From the NCBI RefSeq assembly GCF_010378095.1, contig NZ_WNJL01000035.1:272927-336926 (forward strand): DNA of 64,000 nucleotides. The letters run 5' to 3'. The translations under genes were made by a program, and so were the position numbers. The notes beneath the pieces were generated by a model. That model was not told the DNA's origin. It saw only the letters and a list, made by a program, of their open reading frames with translations, and ran no database searches. Source of the stretch: Acidithiobacillus ferrianus (GTDB taxonomy: Bacteria; Pseudomonadota; Gammaproteobacteria; Acidithiobacillales; Acidithiobacillaceae). How positions within the stretch are numbered: position 1 is the stretch's first letter; every line of letters starts with the position of its first letter. Shown here piece after piece: positions 19,110 to 27,857 of this stretch.

Positions 19110-19835
19110 TCAGAAGGGCACCACCACGGCGCCTCTGGCCGTGACGGTACCCCGGATCACTCTGCCGGACTGCAGGTTGCGTACCAGAATGGCTTGTCCG
19201 GGCCGGCCATTTTCGAGGGCGTTGGCAATGGTGGCGATGCGAATGCCATCCCCCTCCGCGTATACAGTGACTTGTTCACCGGCATGCACCACTTCCGGCG
19301 CATTGAGCATGGAGGTGGTAATGGGTTGTCCCGCCAGTGTGCCAAAACGCAGAACCCGGCCGATCGCTTGCTGCGGACTACCCAGTGCGCCGCCGCTGAG
19401 GCTGTTCGTATCGCGCTGAACGACACTCAAATCCGCGGCGTCGAGCACCCTGCCGGCGCTCAGCGATCGCGCAGCGATCACGACGCTCTGGCTGATCGTG
19501 AGTCGTACCGGCAAGTAAAGCTTCCAGGGTGAGGGACCCGGGCAGTTTACCGTTACGGTTTGGTTGCCGTAGGGGTTGCCATAGCCAAAAAAGTCGAGTT
19601 GCAGGTGGTCGCATCCGGGGAAACGTAAACCGGGTGCCGGACCGTCCACGTGAATCCGGGCGTGGCTGACGTTGGCGGGGAGATGTGCGCGGACAAAATG
19701 CATGACGGCCGCATGAATGACCGCGGCGTTTTCCGCCGCGGCGCTCACCGGCAAGGAGCAGGCCAGTAGAAGCAGGCCGATGCAGGATAGCATCGCATGG
19801 TGTTTCCCGTATTTTGCCAGCCTGATCTCTTTCAT
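19110..19835 (-). CDS. flgA: Flagellar P-ring assembly chaperone FlgA
   Basis: FlgA acts in the periplasm as chaperone for FlgI. The 241-residue precursor has a signal peptide (hydrophobic residues about 15-31 ending SLPVSAAAE) and a C-terminal SAF-type region with AGRVLDAADLSVV, IGRVLRFGTLAGQPIT and VRNLQSGRVIRGTV. ATG 19835 is preferred; GTG 19847 would add four residues. It is divergent from flgB and carries its own sigma54 element. Confidence 0.92.
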   Translation of the reverse strand: MKEIRLAKYGKHHAMLSCIGLLLLACSLPVSAAAENAAVIHAAVMHFVRAHLPANVSHARIHVDGPAPGLRFPGCDHLQLDFFGYGNPYGNQTVTVNCPGPSPWKLYLPVRLTISQSVVIAARSLSAGRVLDAADLSVVQRDTNSLSGGALGSPQQAIGRVLRFGTLAGQPITTSMLNAPEVVHAGEQVTVYAEGDGIRIATIANALENGRPGQAILVRNLQSGRVIRGTVTARGAVVVPF

Positions 19836-19883
19836 CGTCGTGCTCACGTGCTGCCCGGTGGTTACCTGCGCCGTGGGCTATAA

Positions 19884-19900
19884 AGCAAATAACGCGCCAT
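19884..19900 (-). promoter_or_regulatory. Sigma54 promoter for flgA
   Basis: Minus-strand ATGG-N10-GCTT: GG at 19898-19897, GC at 19886-19885, context TGGCGC-N5-TTGCTTT, very near the consensus TGGCAC-N5-TTGCT. The start would lie near 19873, about 38 bases before the gene. Between this and the flgB promoter (19901-20121) I see no gene. Confidence 0.7.
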
Positions 19901-20121
19901 ATACGGGGGGATGGAGTGGACACGTTTCGCCAGCCGCGCGGCAACCCGTTGCCGTGTCCGAAGAGTCGAGAGTCGAGCGGTACGGATTTCGGCAAAATCA
20001 TGCCGTTGGGCCACGGCTGCGGAGACCCCGCGGTATGTTCGTGCCGGTTGCGCCGCGCCTGGATGACCCCGGAGAGGCCCTATGGGCTCCTCACGCGCGG
20101 GTGGGCTCTGGCATCGTCATT

Positions 20122-20138
20122 CAGGCACGTGTTTTGCT
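20122..20138 (+). promoter_or_regulatory. Sigma54 promoter for the flgB operon
   Basis: CAGGCAC-N5-TTGCT: GG at 20124-20125 and GC at 20136-20137, 10 bases apart. The start would be near 20149, about 30 bases before flgB. This divergent pair with the flgA promoter is typical of FleQ/FlrA-controlled early flagellar operons. Confidence 0.75.
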
Positions 20139-20178
20139 TTACTGGGCACGATGGTGGTCTTCATGGAGAGTTCCAACT

Positions 20179-20592
20179 ATGGGTGGTCTGCTGGATCAGG
20201 CATTCAATCCTCTCGCGGATGCTTTACGGGTCAGCGGTTATCGGCAGCAATTGCTGTCGGCCAACATTGCCAACGCCGATACACCGAACTACAAGGCGGT
20301 GGATATTCCGTTCAGCAAAACCCTGAAAGCGATCCAGGCGGGCGATCAGGGGGGGTTGCCCATGCGCACGAATGATGCGCGGCAATTGGGGGGGTCGCCT
20401 GCCAGCGTCGGCCTGGCGGCCTTTGTGCGTTATCAGCGCGGCAACCAGGTGGGCCTGGACGGCAACTCTGTGGATATGAACCGCGAACAAGCCGGTTTTT
20501 TGCAGAATAGCGTCATGTATCAGGCCGATCTGACTTTTTTGAGCGGTGAGATCAAAACCCTGAACTCTGTCATCTCCGGCAACGTGATTTAA
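20179..20592 (+). CDS. flgB: Flagellar proximal rod protein FlgB
   Basis: FlgB is a rod subunit joined to the MS ring side. The 137 residues begin [16 protein letters not shown], contain the [14 protein letters not shown] motif common to rod/hook proteins, and end with the conserved helical [19 protein letters not shown]. Start chosen at ATG 20179, with GGAGAG at 20165-20170; the longer frame further upstream runs through the promoter region. Confidence 0.95.
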   Translation: MGGLLDQAFNPLADALRVSGYRQQLLSANIANADTPNYKAVDIPFSKTLKAIQAGDQGGLPMRTNDARQLGGSPASVGLAAFVRYQRGNQVGLDGNSVDMNREQAGFLQNSVMYQADLTFLSGEIKTLNSVISGNVI

Positions 20593-20605
20593 GGAGCATT
20601 TCGAT

Positions 20606-21016
20606 ATGTCCATGTTTTCAGTGCTCGATGTCGCCAGTTCGGCGCTTACCGCACAGAGCTACCGGTTGAACGTGGTGGCGAGCAACCTGGCGAATGCCAA
20701 TTCTGCGACGAGTTCGAGCGGGCAGCCCTATCGCGCCCGGGAAGTGGTGTTCGCGGCGCGACCTTTCTCCGGTAACGCCGCGCCCGCCGGTGTCAGCGGG
20801 GTGCAGGTGGTGGGGGTGGTGACCAAGCCTGGGCCTTTCAAGAGGGTATATCAACCCGGCAATCCCCTTGCGGATAAGGCGGGCTATGTGAAAATGCCGA
20901 ATGTGAATCCGGTGGATGAGATGGTAAACATGATTTCGGCATCCCGTGCCTATCAGGCCAACGTCAATGTCATGAACACCACGAAAATGTTGCTGCAGAA
21001 AACACTCACCCTATAG
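20606..21016 (+). CDS. flgC: Flagellar proximal rod protein FlgC
   Basis: Rod subunit of 136 residues: N-terminal [21 protein letters not shown] and C-terminal [30 protein letters not shown], both standard for FlgC. AAGGAG precedes the ATG, 13 bases after flgB. Second gene of the flgBCDEFGHIJ operon. Confidence 0.96.
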   Translation: MSMFSVLDVASSALTAQSYRLNVVASNLANANSATSSSGQPYRAREVVFAARPFSGNAAPAGVSGVQVVGVVTKPGPFKRVYQPGNPLADKAGYVKMPNVNPVDEMVNMISASRAYQANVNVMNTTKMLLQKTLTL

Positions 21017-21026
21017 GAGTCTGATC

Positions 21027-21728
21027 ATGAGCGTCAATTCCCTGACATCCAGCGTCAATCCTTTTTACACTTCTCTGCTGAGCAGTACGGCGACCACCTC
21101 GGGTAGTGCGAGCAGTGGCGCCAGTGGGCTCGCCAGCGAGAATACGTTCTACAACCTGTTGGTTACCCAGTTGACGAATCAGGACCCGCTCAACCCCATG
21201 AGCAACTCACAACTGTCGTCGCAACTGGCGCAATTCAGCGTTGCCAATGGGGTGCAGGCCATTCAGGGATCGCTCGGTGCGTTGATGGGGCAGATCAATC
21301 AGAATCAGGGATTGCAGGCGGCATCCCTCATCGGCCAGTCGGTTACGACCTCCGGTAATCAGTTGACGCTGAGTGGCGGCACTTCAACGGGCGCCTATGA
21401 TCTCAGCAGCGGAGCCAGTGCTGTCGATGTCCTCGTGCAGGACGGTGCCGGGCAAACGCTAGCGGTGCTGCCCCAGGGACCACAGGTGGCGGGGATGCAG
21501 TATTTCAACTGGAATGGTACCGACGCCAGCGGCAATGCTTTGCCGGCCGGGACCTATCGATTTTCGGTGCAGGCGAGTGGACCTAACGGCCAGAGCGTGG
21601 GCAGCACGCCCTACAGGACGGGGGTTGTCAGCGGCGTCACTTTAGGCACCGCCGGTGCGGGGCCGACTCTGCAACTGCAAGGTCAGCAAGGCCCGGTGCC
21701 ATTCAGCGCGGTACAGAACATTCTTTAA
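21027..21728 (+). CDS. flgD: Flagellar hook cap protein FlgD
   Basis: FlgD forms the cap that guides hook subunit polymerisation. The 233 residues have a Ser-rich start, the conserved ENTFYNLLVTQLTNQDPLNPM segment, and a C-terminal FlgD Ig/tudor-like region (FNWNGTDASGNALPAGTYRF). Located between flgC and flgE as usual. Confidence 0.95.
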   Translation: MSVNSLTSSVNPFYTSLLSSTATTSGSASSGASGLASENTFYNLLVTQLTNQDPLNPMSNSQLSSQLAQFSVANGVQAIQGSLGALMGQINQNQGLQAASLIGQSVTTSGNQLTLSGGTSTGAYDLSSGASAVDVLVQDGAGQTLAVLPQGPQVAGMQYFNWNGTDASGNALPAGTYRFSVQASGPNGQSVGSTPYRTGVVSGVTLGTAGAGPTLQLQGQQGPVPFSAVQNIL

Positions 21729-21740
21729 GGAGTCGGTGAT

Positions 21741-22988
21741 ATGGGAGCTTTCAATACGGCGTTGAGTGGTCTGCAAGCGGCTAATTCCAACCTGCAGGTG
21801 CTGGGTAATAATATTTCCAACGCCAGCACGGTGGGTTTCAAAAGTTCCAATGCGCAATTCTCCGATGCCTATGCCGCCGCCCTGGCTACCACGGCGCCTA
21901 CCCAGGGGCAGGTGGGTATCGGGACCCAGGTGCAGACGGTGGCCCAACAGTTTACCCAGGGGAGCATTCAGACGACCAGTAATCCTCTGGATGTCGCTAT
22001 CAGCGGCAACGGTTTTTTCCAGTTCAATTACAACGGCTCTACCGTGTATGGCCGCAATGGACAGCTGCAGTTGAGCTCGGGCGGGGTAATCGTGGACGGT
22101 AATGGTGGCGAACTGGTCGGCATTCAGGCGCGGAACGGCGCTCTCACCGGCGCGAGCGGACCGCTGACGGTCAGCCAGAACGCCTTGCCGCCACAGGCCA
22201 CCTCGGGCCTCAGCCTCGGACTCAATCTGGATTCCAGCAACACGCCGATCAGTGGGGCGCTCAATATCAATGACCCCAGCACTTACAACTATTCCACGTC
22301 AACCACGGTCTATGACAGCCTGGGGACCCCCCAGTTGCTGACAACGTACTACCAGCTTTCGGGGAGCACCTCCAGTGGCGAATCATGGAATGTGGCCTAT
22401 TCGGCGACAGGAACCACGGGTGCCAGCGGTACGACTTCGGGTTTCATTTTTTCGGGTGCCAGCGCATTGCAGTTCAGTTCCACCGGACAACCACTGGGTA
22501 ACGTCAGCGGGACCACGGTGGCCTTCCCATGGGCCGATGGTGCCAGTAACAATACCATCGCGATCAATTGCAGTGGCAGTACGAACTATAACTCCGCCAA
22601 TGCGGTTATTACCGCCAACAGTAACGGCTATGGCGTCGGACAGCTTTCGGGCCTGTCCATCGATCCAGGCGGCAATATCTTCGCGCGTTACAGTAATGGA
22701 CAATCCCAAATTCTGGGGCAGATAACACTCACGCGCTTCGCAAACAATAATGGCTTGCAGAATTTGGGGAATAATTATTTCGCGGAAACCTACGCTTCGG
22801 GTCAACCGCTGTCCGGCTCCCCTGGAAGCACCAATCTGGGCGTCTTGCAGTCTGGCGCGGTGGAACAGTCCAACGTGAATTTATCGCAGTCGCTGGTCAA
22901 CCTGATCGTGGCGCAGCAGGCCTATCAGGCAAATGCGCAGACGATCAAGACCCAGAATGCCGTGGACCAGACGTTGCTGAGTCTGTAA
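21741..22988 (+). CDS. flgE: Flagellar hook protein FlgE
   Basis: Hook subunit of 415 residues. It opens MGAFNTALSGLQAANSNLQV with the NNISNASTVGFKS motif, has a Ser/Thr/Gly/Asn-rich surface domain, and ends with EQSNVNLSQSLVNLIVAQQ and AYQANAQTIKT. AAGGAG upstream. Length is typical. Confidence 0.96.
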   Translation: MGAFNTALSGLQAANSNLQVLGNNISNASTVGFKSSNAQFSDAYAAALATTAPTQGQVGIGTQVQTVAQQFTQGSIQTTSNPLDVAISGNGFFQFNYNGSTVYGRNGQLQLSSGGVIVDGNGGELVGIQARNGALTGASGPLTVSQNALPPQATSGLSLGLNLDSSNTPISGALNINDPSTYNYSTSTTVYDSLGTPQLLTTYYQLSGSTSSGESWNVAYSATGTTGASGTTSGFIFSGASALQFSSTGQPLGNVSGTTVAFPWADGASNNTIAINCSGSTNYNSANAVITANSNGYGVGQLSGLSIDPGGNIFARYSNGQSQILGQITLTRFANNNGLQNLGNNYFAETYASGQPLSGSPGSTNLGVLQSGAVEQSNVNLSQSLVNLIVAQQAYQANAQTIKTQNAVDQTLLSL

Positions 22989-23003
22989 GGATAAGGGCGC
23001 GAT

Positions 23004-23744
23004 ATGGATTCCCTCTATATTGCCATGACCGGCGCCAAAGCCATTTTGCAGCGGCAAACGGTGACGGCCAACAATCTCGCCAATGCGAATACCACCGGCT
23101 TTCGCGCCGATCAGGCACAATTCCGGGCGCTACCCGTCTATGGTCAGGGCCTCCCCACCCGGGCTTACACCGCGACCGAAACCTCCAGTGTGGATTTTCA
23201 ATCCGGTCCGGTGGTGCATACGGGGCGGCTGCTGGATGTGGCGGTCAATGGTCAGGGATGGCTTGCGGTGCAGGGTCCGGGTGGCCAGGAGGCTTACACG
23301 CGCGACGGCAATCTGCAGGTCAGCGGGCAAGGCATTTTGATGACGGCGACGGGTCACCCGGTGCTGGGTGTCAACGGCGCGCCCATTTCTGTGCCCCCCA
23401 TGCAATCCCTGGTGATCGGGGCCGACGGGGTGGTTTCCGGTGTCCCCGTGGGGAGTCCACCGAACGCGGTGATGGCCATCAACCAGATCAAGCTGGTGAA
23501 TCCACCGGAGCAGACTTTGCGGAAAGGCGCGGATGGTCTCTTTCAGACCCGTGGCGGTAAACCGGTGCCGGAGAATGCCAGCGTCGTGCTGGAGCCGGGC
23601 GCGCTGGAAGGCAGCAATGTCAATCCGGTGAACAGCATGATCCAGATGCTGCAAGACAGCCGTCAGTTTGAAATACAGACCAAGTTGATGCAGACCGTTT
23701 CGCAAGACCAGCGGAGCGCCACGCAATTGCTGGTGGTGCCATGA
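23004..23744 (+). CDS. flgF: Flagellar proximal rod protein FlgF
   Basis: Rod protein of 246 residues, opening [18 protein letters not shown] with [14 protein letters not shown], and closing with [19 protein letters not shown] and [11 protein letters not shown]. Position between flgE and flgG and the MDSLYIAM start separate it from FlgG. Confidence 0.95.
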   Translation: MDSLYIAMTGAKAILQRQTVTANNLANANTTGFRADQAQFRALPVYGQGLPTRAYTATETSSVDFQSGPVVHTGRLLDVAVNGQGWLAVQGPGGQEAYTRDGNLQVSGQGILMTATGHPVLGVNGAPISVPPMQSLVIGADGVVSGVPVGSPPNAVMAINQIKLVNPPEQTLRKGADGLFQTRGGKPVPENASVVLEPGALEGSNVNPVNSMIQMLQDSRQFEIQTKLMQTVSQDQRSATQLLVVP

Positions 23745-23763
23745 TAGACAGGAGAAAAGTCCA

Positions 23764-24549
23764 ATGATGCGATCCTTGTACGTGGCCGCCACCGGTCTGG
23801 AGGGCGAGCAAACCAAGATGGATGTCATCGCCAATAATCTGGCGAACGTGAATACCACCGGTTTCAAACAGTCCCGGGCGGTCTTCCAGGACTTGCTGTA
23901 TCAAAATCTGCGGCAGCCTGGTGCGCAGTCTTCCCAGACCACGCAATATCCCTCCGGTCTGCAGTTGGGCACGGGGGTGCGCGTGGTCTCCACAGAACGG
24001 CTGATGACCCAGGGTAATCTTACCCAGACGGGTAACGCGCTGGACGTGGGTATCAACGGGCAGGGTTTCTTCCAGATCATGCAACCCAACGGCACGATCG
24101 CTTATTCCCGGGATGGCACCTTCCAGATGAATAATCAGGGGCAGTTGGTCACCTCCAATGGTTATCTCGTGCAGCCGCCGGTCACCATCCCGCCCAACGC
24201 CCAATCGGTGACCATCGGCAGCGATGGCACGGTGTCGGTGGTGTTGCCCGGACAGGCGCAGCCGCAGCAGGTGGGTACCATCCAGCTCGCCAATTTTATC
24301 AATCCCACGGGCCTGCAGAGCATCGGCGATAACCTGTACTTGCAGACCGGCTCTTCCGGCGCGCCCCAGACCGGTCAGCCGACCCTGAATGGTCTGGGTT
24401 CCGTGCAGCAGGGGTATCTGGAATCCTCCAATGTCAATGTGGTATCGGAACTGGTGAACATGATTTCCACCCAGCGCGCCTATGAGATCAACAGCAAGGC
24501 GGTGTCCACTTCGGATTCCATGCTGCAGTATCTCACCCAGAATCTTTGA
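23764..24549 (+). CDS. flgG: Flagellar distal rod protein FlgG
   Basis: Distal rod subunit of 261 residues: [20 protein letters not shown] start, [16 protein letters not shown], the FlgG-specific [19 protein letters not shown] stretch that keeps the rod straight, and the [20 protein letters not shown] end. Ribosome site AGGAG precedes the ATG. Confidence 0.97.
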   Translation: MMRSLYVAATGLEGEQTKMDVIANNLANVNTTGFKQSRAVFQDLLYQNLRQPGAQSSQTTQYPSGLQLGTGVRVVSTERLMTQGNLTQTGNALDVGINGQGFFQIMQPNGTIAYSRDGTFQMNNQGQLVTSNGYLVQPPVTIPPNAQSVTIGSDGTVSVVLPGQAQPQQVGTIQLANFINPTGLQSIGDNLYLQTGSSGAPQTGQPTLNGLGSVQQGYLESSNVNVVSELVNMISTQRAYEINSKAVSTSDSMLQYLTQNL

Positions 24550-24558
24550 GGCGACGTG

Positions 24559-25314
24559 ATGCGAGCATGCTGCGGTGAACACATGATTCTGAACGGTTTC
24601 CTCGCAAAGGCGCGGCGTGGTGCAGTCCGTGCCGTCATGGCCGCCGGCTTGCTGCTCGGTCTCGGCGCCTGTGCCATGATGGAGAACCACCATAGCCTCA
24701 AGCCGTTGACGCCGCTGTCCATGCCGGCCGAGCCGGAGTCTCTGGCCGCGCACCCCGCCAATGGGGCTATCTGGCAGACGGGGACCAATGTTTCCCTGTT
24801 CAATGACAACCGGGCCAATCGCATCGGTGATCTCATCACGGTGCTGATTCAGGAGAACTCCAGCGCCTCCAATAATACCAACACCGCCATCAACACCTCT
24901 GACTCGTTGAATGCGGCGCTGACGAATTTCTTTGGCATCACCCCCACCTTTGGCAGTGTGGCGGGTAATGCCTTCAGTCCCAGCATGGGGGCGACCAGCG
25001 GCCAGAAATATGGTGGTACCGGAGCCACGACGCAAAGTAATACCTTTACGGCGATGCTGGAGGTGACCGTGGTGCGGGTGCAGGGGAATGGCAATCTGGT
25101 GATTGAAGGGTCCAAAGAAGTGTTACTGAACGGCGGTCACGAATACATTCGGGTGGCCGGGGTCGTGCGGCCCGCGGATGTGACGCCGCAAAATACCATT
25201 CTCTCGACCCAGATTGCGGATGCGCGCGTGGAATATAGTGGTGACGGCAGTATTTATTCGGCGGCGCGGATGCCCTGGCTGGCGCGCTTTTTCCTATCGC
25301 TGTGGCCGTTCTAG
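24559..25314 (+). CDS. flgH: Flagellar L-ring lipoprotein FlgH
   Basis: FlgH forms the outer-membrane L ring. The 251-residue precursor has a signal peptide ending in lipobox LGAC near residue 37, then GAIWQTGTNVSLFNDNRANRIGD, VLIQENSSAS and ANGQKY-like L-ring segments, and ends with FFLSLWPF. ATG 24559 sits 7 bases from GAGG; ATG 24583 is the alternative. The end overlaps upstream frames of flgI but not its preferred start. Confidence 0.94.
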   Translation: MRACCGEHMILNGFLAKARRGAVRAVMAAGLLLGLGACAMMENHHSLKPLTPLSMPAEPESLAAHPANGAIWQTGTNVSLFNDNRANRIGDLITVLIQENSSASNNTNTAINTSDSLNAALTNFFGITPTFGSVAGNAFSPSMGATSGQKYGGTGATTQSNTFTAMLEVTVVRVQGNGNLVIEGSKEVLLNGGHEYIRVAGVVRPADVTPQNTILSTQIADARVEYSGDGSIYSAARMPWLARFFLSLWPF

Positions 25315-25331
25315 TGGATACAGGTCCGATC

Positions 25332-26459
25332 ATGAGAACATGGCGTTGGAAACGGTTTCCGCTGATACTGCTCACCGTGACGCTGGCGGCCGGATATCTG
25401 GCCGCAGCGCACGCGGAAACGGTGCGTAATCTGGTGACGGTCGGCGGCGTGCGCAGCAACCAGTTGGTGGGTTACGGGCTGGTGGTGGGGCTGAACGGAA
25501 CGGGCGATCAGGCGACCCAGGTGCCTTATACCACACAGTCCCTGCTCAACATGTTCCAGCGCCTCGGCATCAATCTGCCGGCTGCCGTGGCCACCAATCT
25601 GCAACCCAAGGATGTGGCCGCCGTGATCGTGACCGCCCACCTGCCGCCCTTTGCGCAGCCTGGGCAGACCATCAACGTCACGGTGTCGGCGGTCGGTAAC
25701 GCCAGCAGCCTGGCGGGGGGAACCCTGCTGATGACGCCGTTGAAGGGTGCGGATGGGCAGACGTATGCCGTCGCCCAGGGCAATCTGATCGTCAGCGGTT
25801 TCGGGGCCAGCAGCAACGGCGCTTCGGCACAGGTCAACGTGACGACGGCTGGTACCATCCCCAACGGGGCGAACGTGGAGCGCACGGTCACCAATGGATT
25901 CGACCGTGCCGGGCCCATGACCCTGGAACTGCATACCCCGAGCTTTACCACCGCAGCGCGGATTGCGGACGTCATCAATCGGCAACTGGGCTACGGGATC
26001 GCCGAGGCGATGAACGCCGGGGAAGTGGTGGTGCAGGCGCCGGCATCCCCGGGGGCGCGGGTGACCTTCCTTTCCGAGATCGAGAATCTGGATGTCATCC
26101 CGGAAACCCCGCTTGCCAAGGTGGTCATTGATGCGCGCAGCGGAACCGTGGTGCTGGGCCAGAATGTGACCCTGGGCGCTTGTGCCGTCGCCCATGGCAG
26201 CCTTTCGGTCACCATCTCCCAGAAGTATCTGGTCAGTCAACCGAATCCGCTGGGGGCTGGACAGACCGTCGTCATTCCGCAAGCCAGTGTGAACATTAAA
26301 CAGTCCAACGCCAAGCTCCTGATGTTCAAACCAGGCGTCAGTCTGGAGGCCGTCGTGCGGGCTTTGAACGCGGTGGGTGCGACGCCCACCGACCTGATCG
26401 CCATACTGCAGGCCATGAAGGCCGCAGGCGCGTTGCATGCGCAACTGGAGGTGGTATGA
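25332..26459 (+). CDS. flgI: Flagellar P-ring protein FlgI
   Basis: FlgI forms the periplasmic P ring around the rod. The 375-residue precursor has a signal peptide (hydrophobic to AAAHAE, residues about 10-28) and the family hallmarks LVTVGGVRSNQLVGYGLVVG, LNGTGDQ and QPKDVAAVIVTA. The ATG at 25332 begins directly at the signal peptide; the longer frame to 25302 overlaps flgH. Its TGA overlaps the flgJ ATG. Confidence 0.96.
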   Translation: MRTWRWKRFPLILLTVTLAAGYLAAAHAETVRNLVTVGGVRSNQLVGYGLVVGLNGTGDQATQVPYTTQSLLNMFQRLGINLPAAVATNLQPKDVAAVIVTAHLPPFAQPGQTINVTVSAVGNASSLAGGTLLMTPLKGADGQTYAVAQGNLIVSGFGASSNGASAQVNVTTAGTIPNGANVERTVTNGFDRAGPMTLELHTPSFTTAARIADVINRQLGYGIAEAMNAGEVVVQAPASPGARVTFLSEIENLDVIPETPLAKVVIDARSGTVVLGQNVTLGACAVAHGSLSVTISQKYLVSQPNPLGAGQTVVIPQASVNIKQSNAKLLMFKPGVSLEAVVRALNAVGATPTDLIAILQAMKAAGALHAQLEVV

Positions 26460-27427
26460 GCGGCCCCGTGAGTTTCAGCGCCAGTACCCGGGCGGTGGAT
26501 GCCAATCCTAAGGCGGCGGCTGCGGCCGCCAGCGATGCCCTGAATTTCTCGGGTCTGGCGCGACTGCGCAGTGATGCGCGGGCGCACGACCCTCAGTCTA
26601 TCCTGGCGGTCGCCAAACAGTTTGAGGCGGTGCTGATGCAGCAAATGCTCTCGGCGATGTCCGCCACTTCATTCGGCTCCGATCTCACCGGGAAAAATGC
26701 CGGACCACTGTTTAAATCGTTGTTCAACCAGCAGATCGCGCAAACCGTCAGCCAGGGTCGGGGAATGGGTATCGCGCAGACGCTCGCCCAGGAAATCGCC
26801 AGCCGTTACCACTTGCACTGGGGTGAGGGTGGGAAGACGATGCCGACAGGCGCTGGAGGCGGAATGCCCGTTCCGGTGCGCAGCGCAACCGCCCAGTCAC
26901 CCCTCACCGCCTCTATGCAATCCTGGGCCAAACCGTCGCAGACGCTGGTTCAGCAGGCTACCGCCTTTGTCGCCGCCATTCTGCCCGCCGTACAGTCCGC
27001 CGCGCGGAAACTGGGTGTCGCGCCCAAGGCCATCATCGCTCAGGCCGCTCTGGAAACCGGCTGGGGCAGTCATGTGGCGGGAAACAATCTCTTCGGCATA
27101 AAGGAGACGGATGGCTGGCCGGGGCCGTGGGTGCGCAGTGTGACGCACGAATTCGCGGATGGCGTGAATCAGGTGGAAACGGCCGCTTTCCGCGCCTATG
27201 GCAGTGTGACGGCCAGCGTGCAGAATTACGTCCATGTGTTGCTCGATAGTCCACGCTATCAGTCAGCGCTGGGGCAGGGAAGTAATGTCGCCGCTTTCGC
27301 GGCGGCGCTGCAGCGGGGCGGGTATGCCAGCGATCCACAATATGCCAGCAAGCTGGTGGCCGTGGCGGGCAGTCCATTGATGGATCAGGTGATGGCCGAA
27401 TTTCCTCAAGACGCTGCCGGGGGCTAA
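26456..27427 (+). CDS. flgJ: Flagellar rod cap / peptidoglycan hydrolase FlgJ
   Basis: Bifunctional protein: the N-terminal rod-cap domain (residues about 50-135, AKQFEAVLMQQMLSAM) and a C-terminal glucosaminidase domain (about 165-323, AQAALETGWGSHVAGNNLFGIK with the catalytic Glu) that opens the peptidoglycan for the rod. 323 residues is normal for the two-domain form. ATGA overlap with flgI. Its stop codon lies inside a sigma28-like element for the next operon. Confidence 0.95.
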   Translation: MSGPVSFSASTRAVDANPKAAAAAASDALNFSGLARLRSDARAHDPQSILAVAKQFEAVLMQQMLSAMSATSFGSDLTGKNAGPLFKSLFNQQIAQTVSQGRGMGIAQTLAQEIASRYHLHWGEGGKTMPTGAGGGMPVPVRSATAQSPLTASMQSWAKPSQTLVQQATAFVAAILPAVQSAARKLGVAPKAIIAQAALETGWGSHVAGNNLFGIKETDGWPGPWVRSVTHEFADGVNQVETAAFRAYGSVTASVQNYVHVLLDSPRYQSALGQGSNVAAFAAALQRGGYASDPQYASKLVAVAGSPLMDQVMAEFPQDAAGG

Positions 27428-27452
27428 ACTCCGGCGGTTTTTGTGTCGTTAT
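27425..27452 (+). promoter_or_regulatory. Sigma28-like promoter candidate for the flgK operon
   Basis: TAAA (27425-27428), 16 bases, GTCGTTAT (27445-27452). The -10 matches the fliC -10 (GCCGTTAT) at 7 of 8 bases, but the spacer is one base longer than in the other elements. It separates early flgB-J from late flgK-flgL-fliC, where a class III promoter is expected. Confidence 0.45.
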
Positions 27453-27493
27453 AACGGAAAAGTGTATGTTTCCTGTGCGTGGGAGAGGGCGGC

Positions 27494-27856
27494 ATGAGCG
27501 AGGTGGTCCCAGAACGGGATGAACTGGAGATGGTGCGGACGTTGACCTCCTTGTTGCAGCAACAGAGGGTGTGGCTGGCGCATGCCGACTGGGGACAAGA
27601 CCTGCCCGATGCGGAGCGGAGAAATTCCCTGGTTTGGCGTCTGTCGAGACTGCGTGCGGAAGTGACCGGGAACGCGGCATCCGCTCCGGATCTGAGTCAG
27701 GCGGTGTGCGGTTTGCAGGAAGCCTATAGCGAACTGGATCACGCCTTGCGCCTTGCCAGTGTGGTATTGCAGGAGGCACTGGCGCTTCTGCGGGGGCAGA
27801 ACACCGCCGTATATGGTGATCACGCCAGTCCGGGCCGTTCCTTGGGGAGTGCGTAA
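27494..27856 (+). CDS. FlgN-like secretion chaperone candidate between flgJ and flgK
   Basis: No firm family match from sequence alone. The 120-residue product (MSEVVPERDELEMVRTLTSL) is helical, with a first helix rich in Leu/Gln, a central SLVWRLSRLRAEV helix and a last helix ending LRGQNTAVYGDHASPG, which resembles the end of FlgN proteins. Position right before flgK, whose product FlgN carries, supports a chaperone role. ATG 27494 follows GGGAGAGGG. It ends one base before flgK. A true FlgN already exists at 18276-18677. Confidence 0.6.
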   Translation: MSEVVPERDELEMVRTLTSLLQQQRVWLAHADWGQDLPDAERRNSLVWRLSRLRAEVTGNAASAPDLSQAVCGLQEAYSELDHALRLASVVLQEALALLRGQNTAVYGDHASPGRSLGSA

Positions 27857-27857
27857 G

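Noticed and set aside
23620..25035. 471-residue minus-strand frame across flgF-flgG-flgH
   Set aside because: Shadow of three well-recognised plus-strand genes with proper ribosome sites; the product is His/Gly/Arg-rich with no family features.
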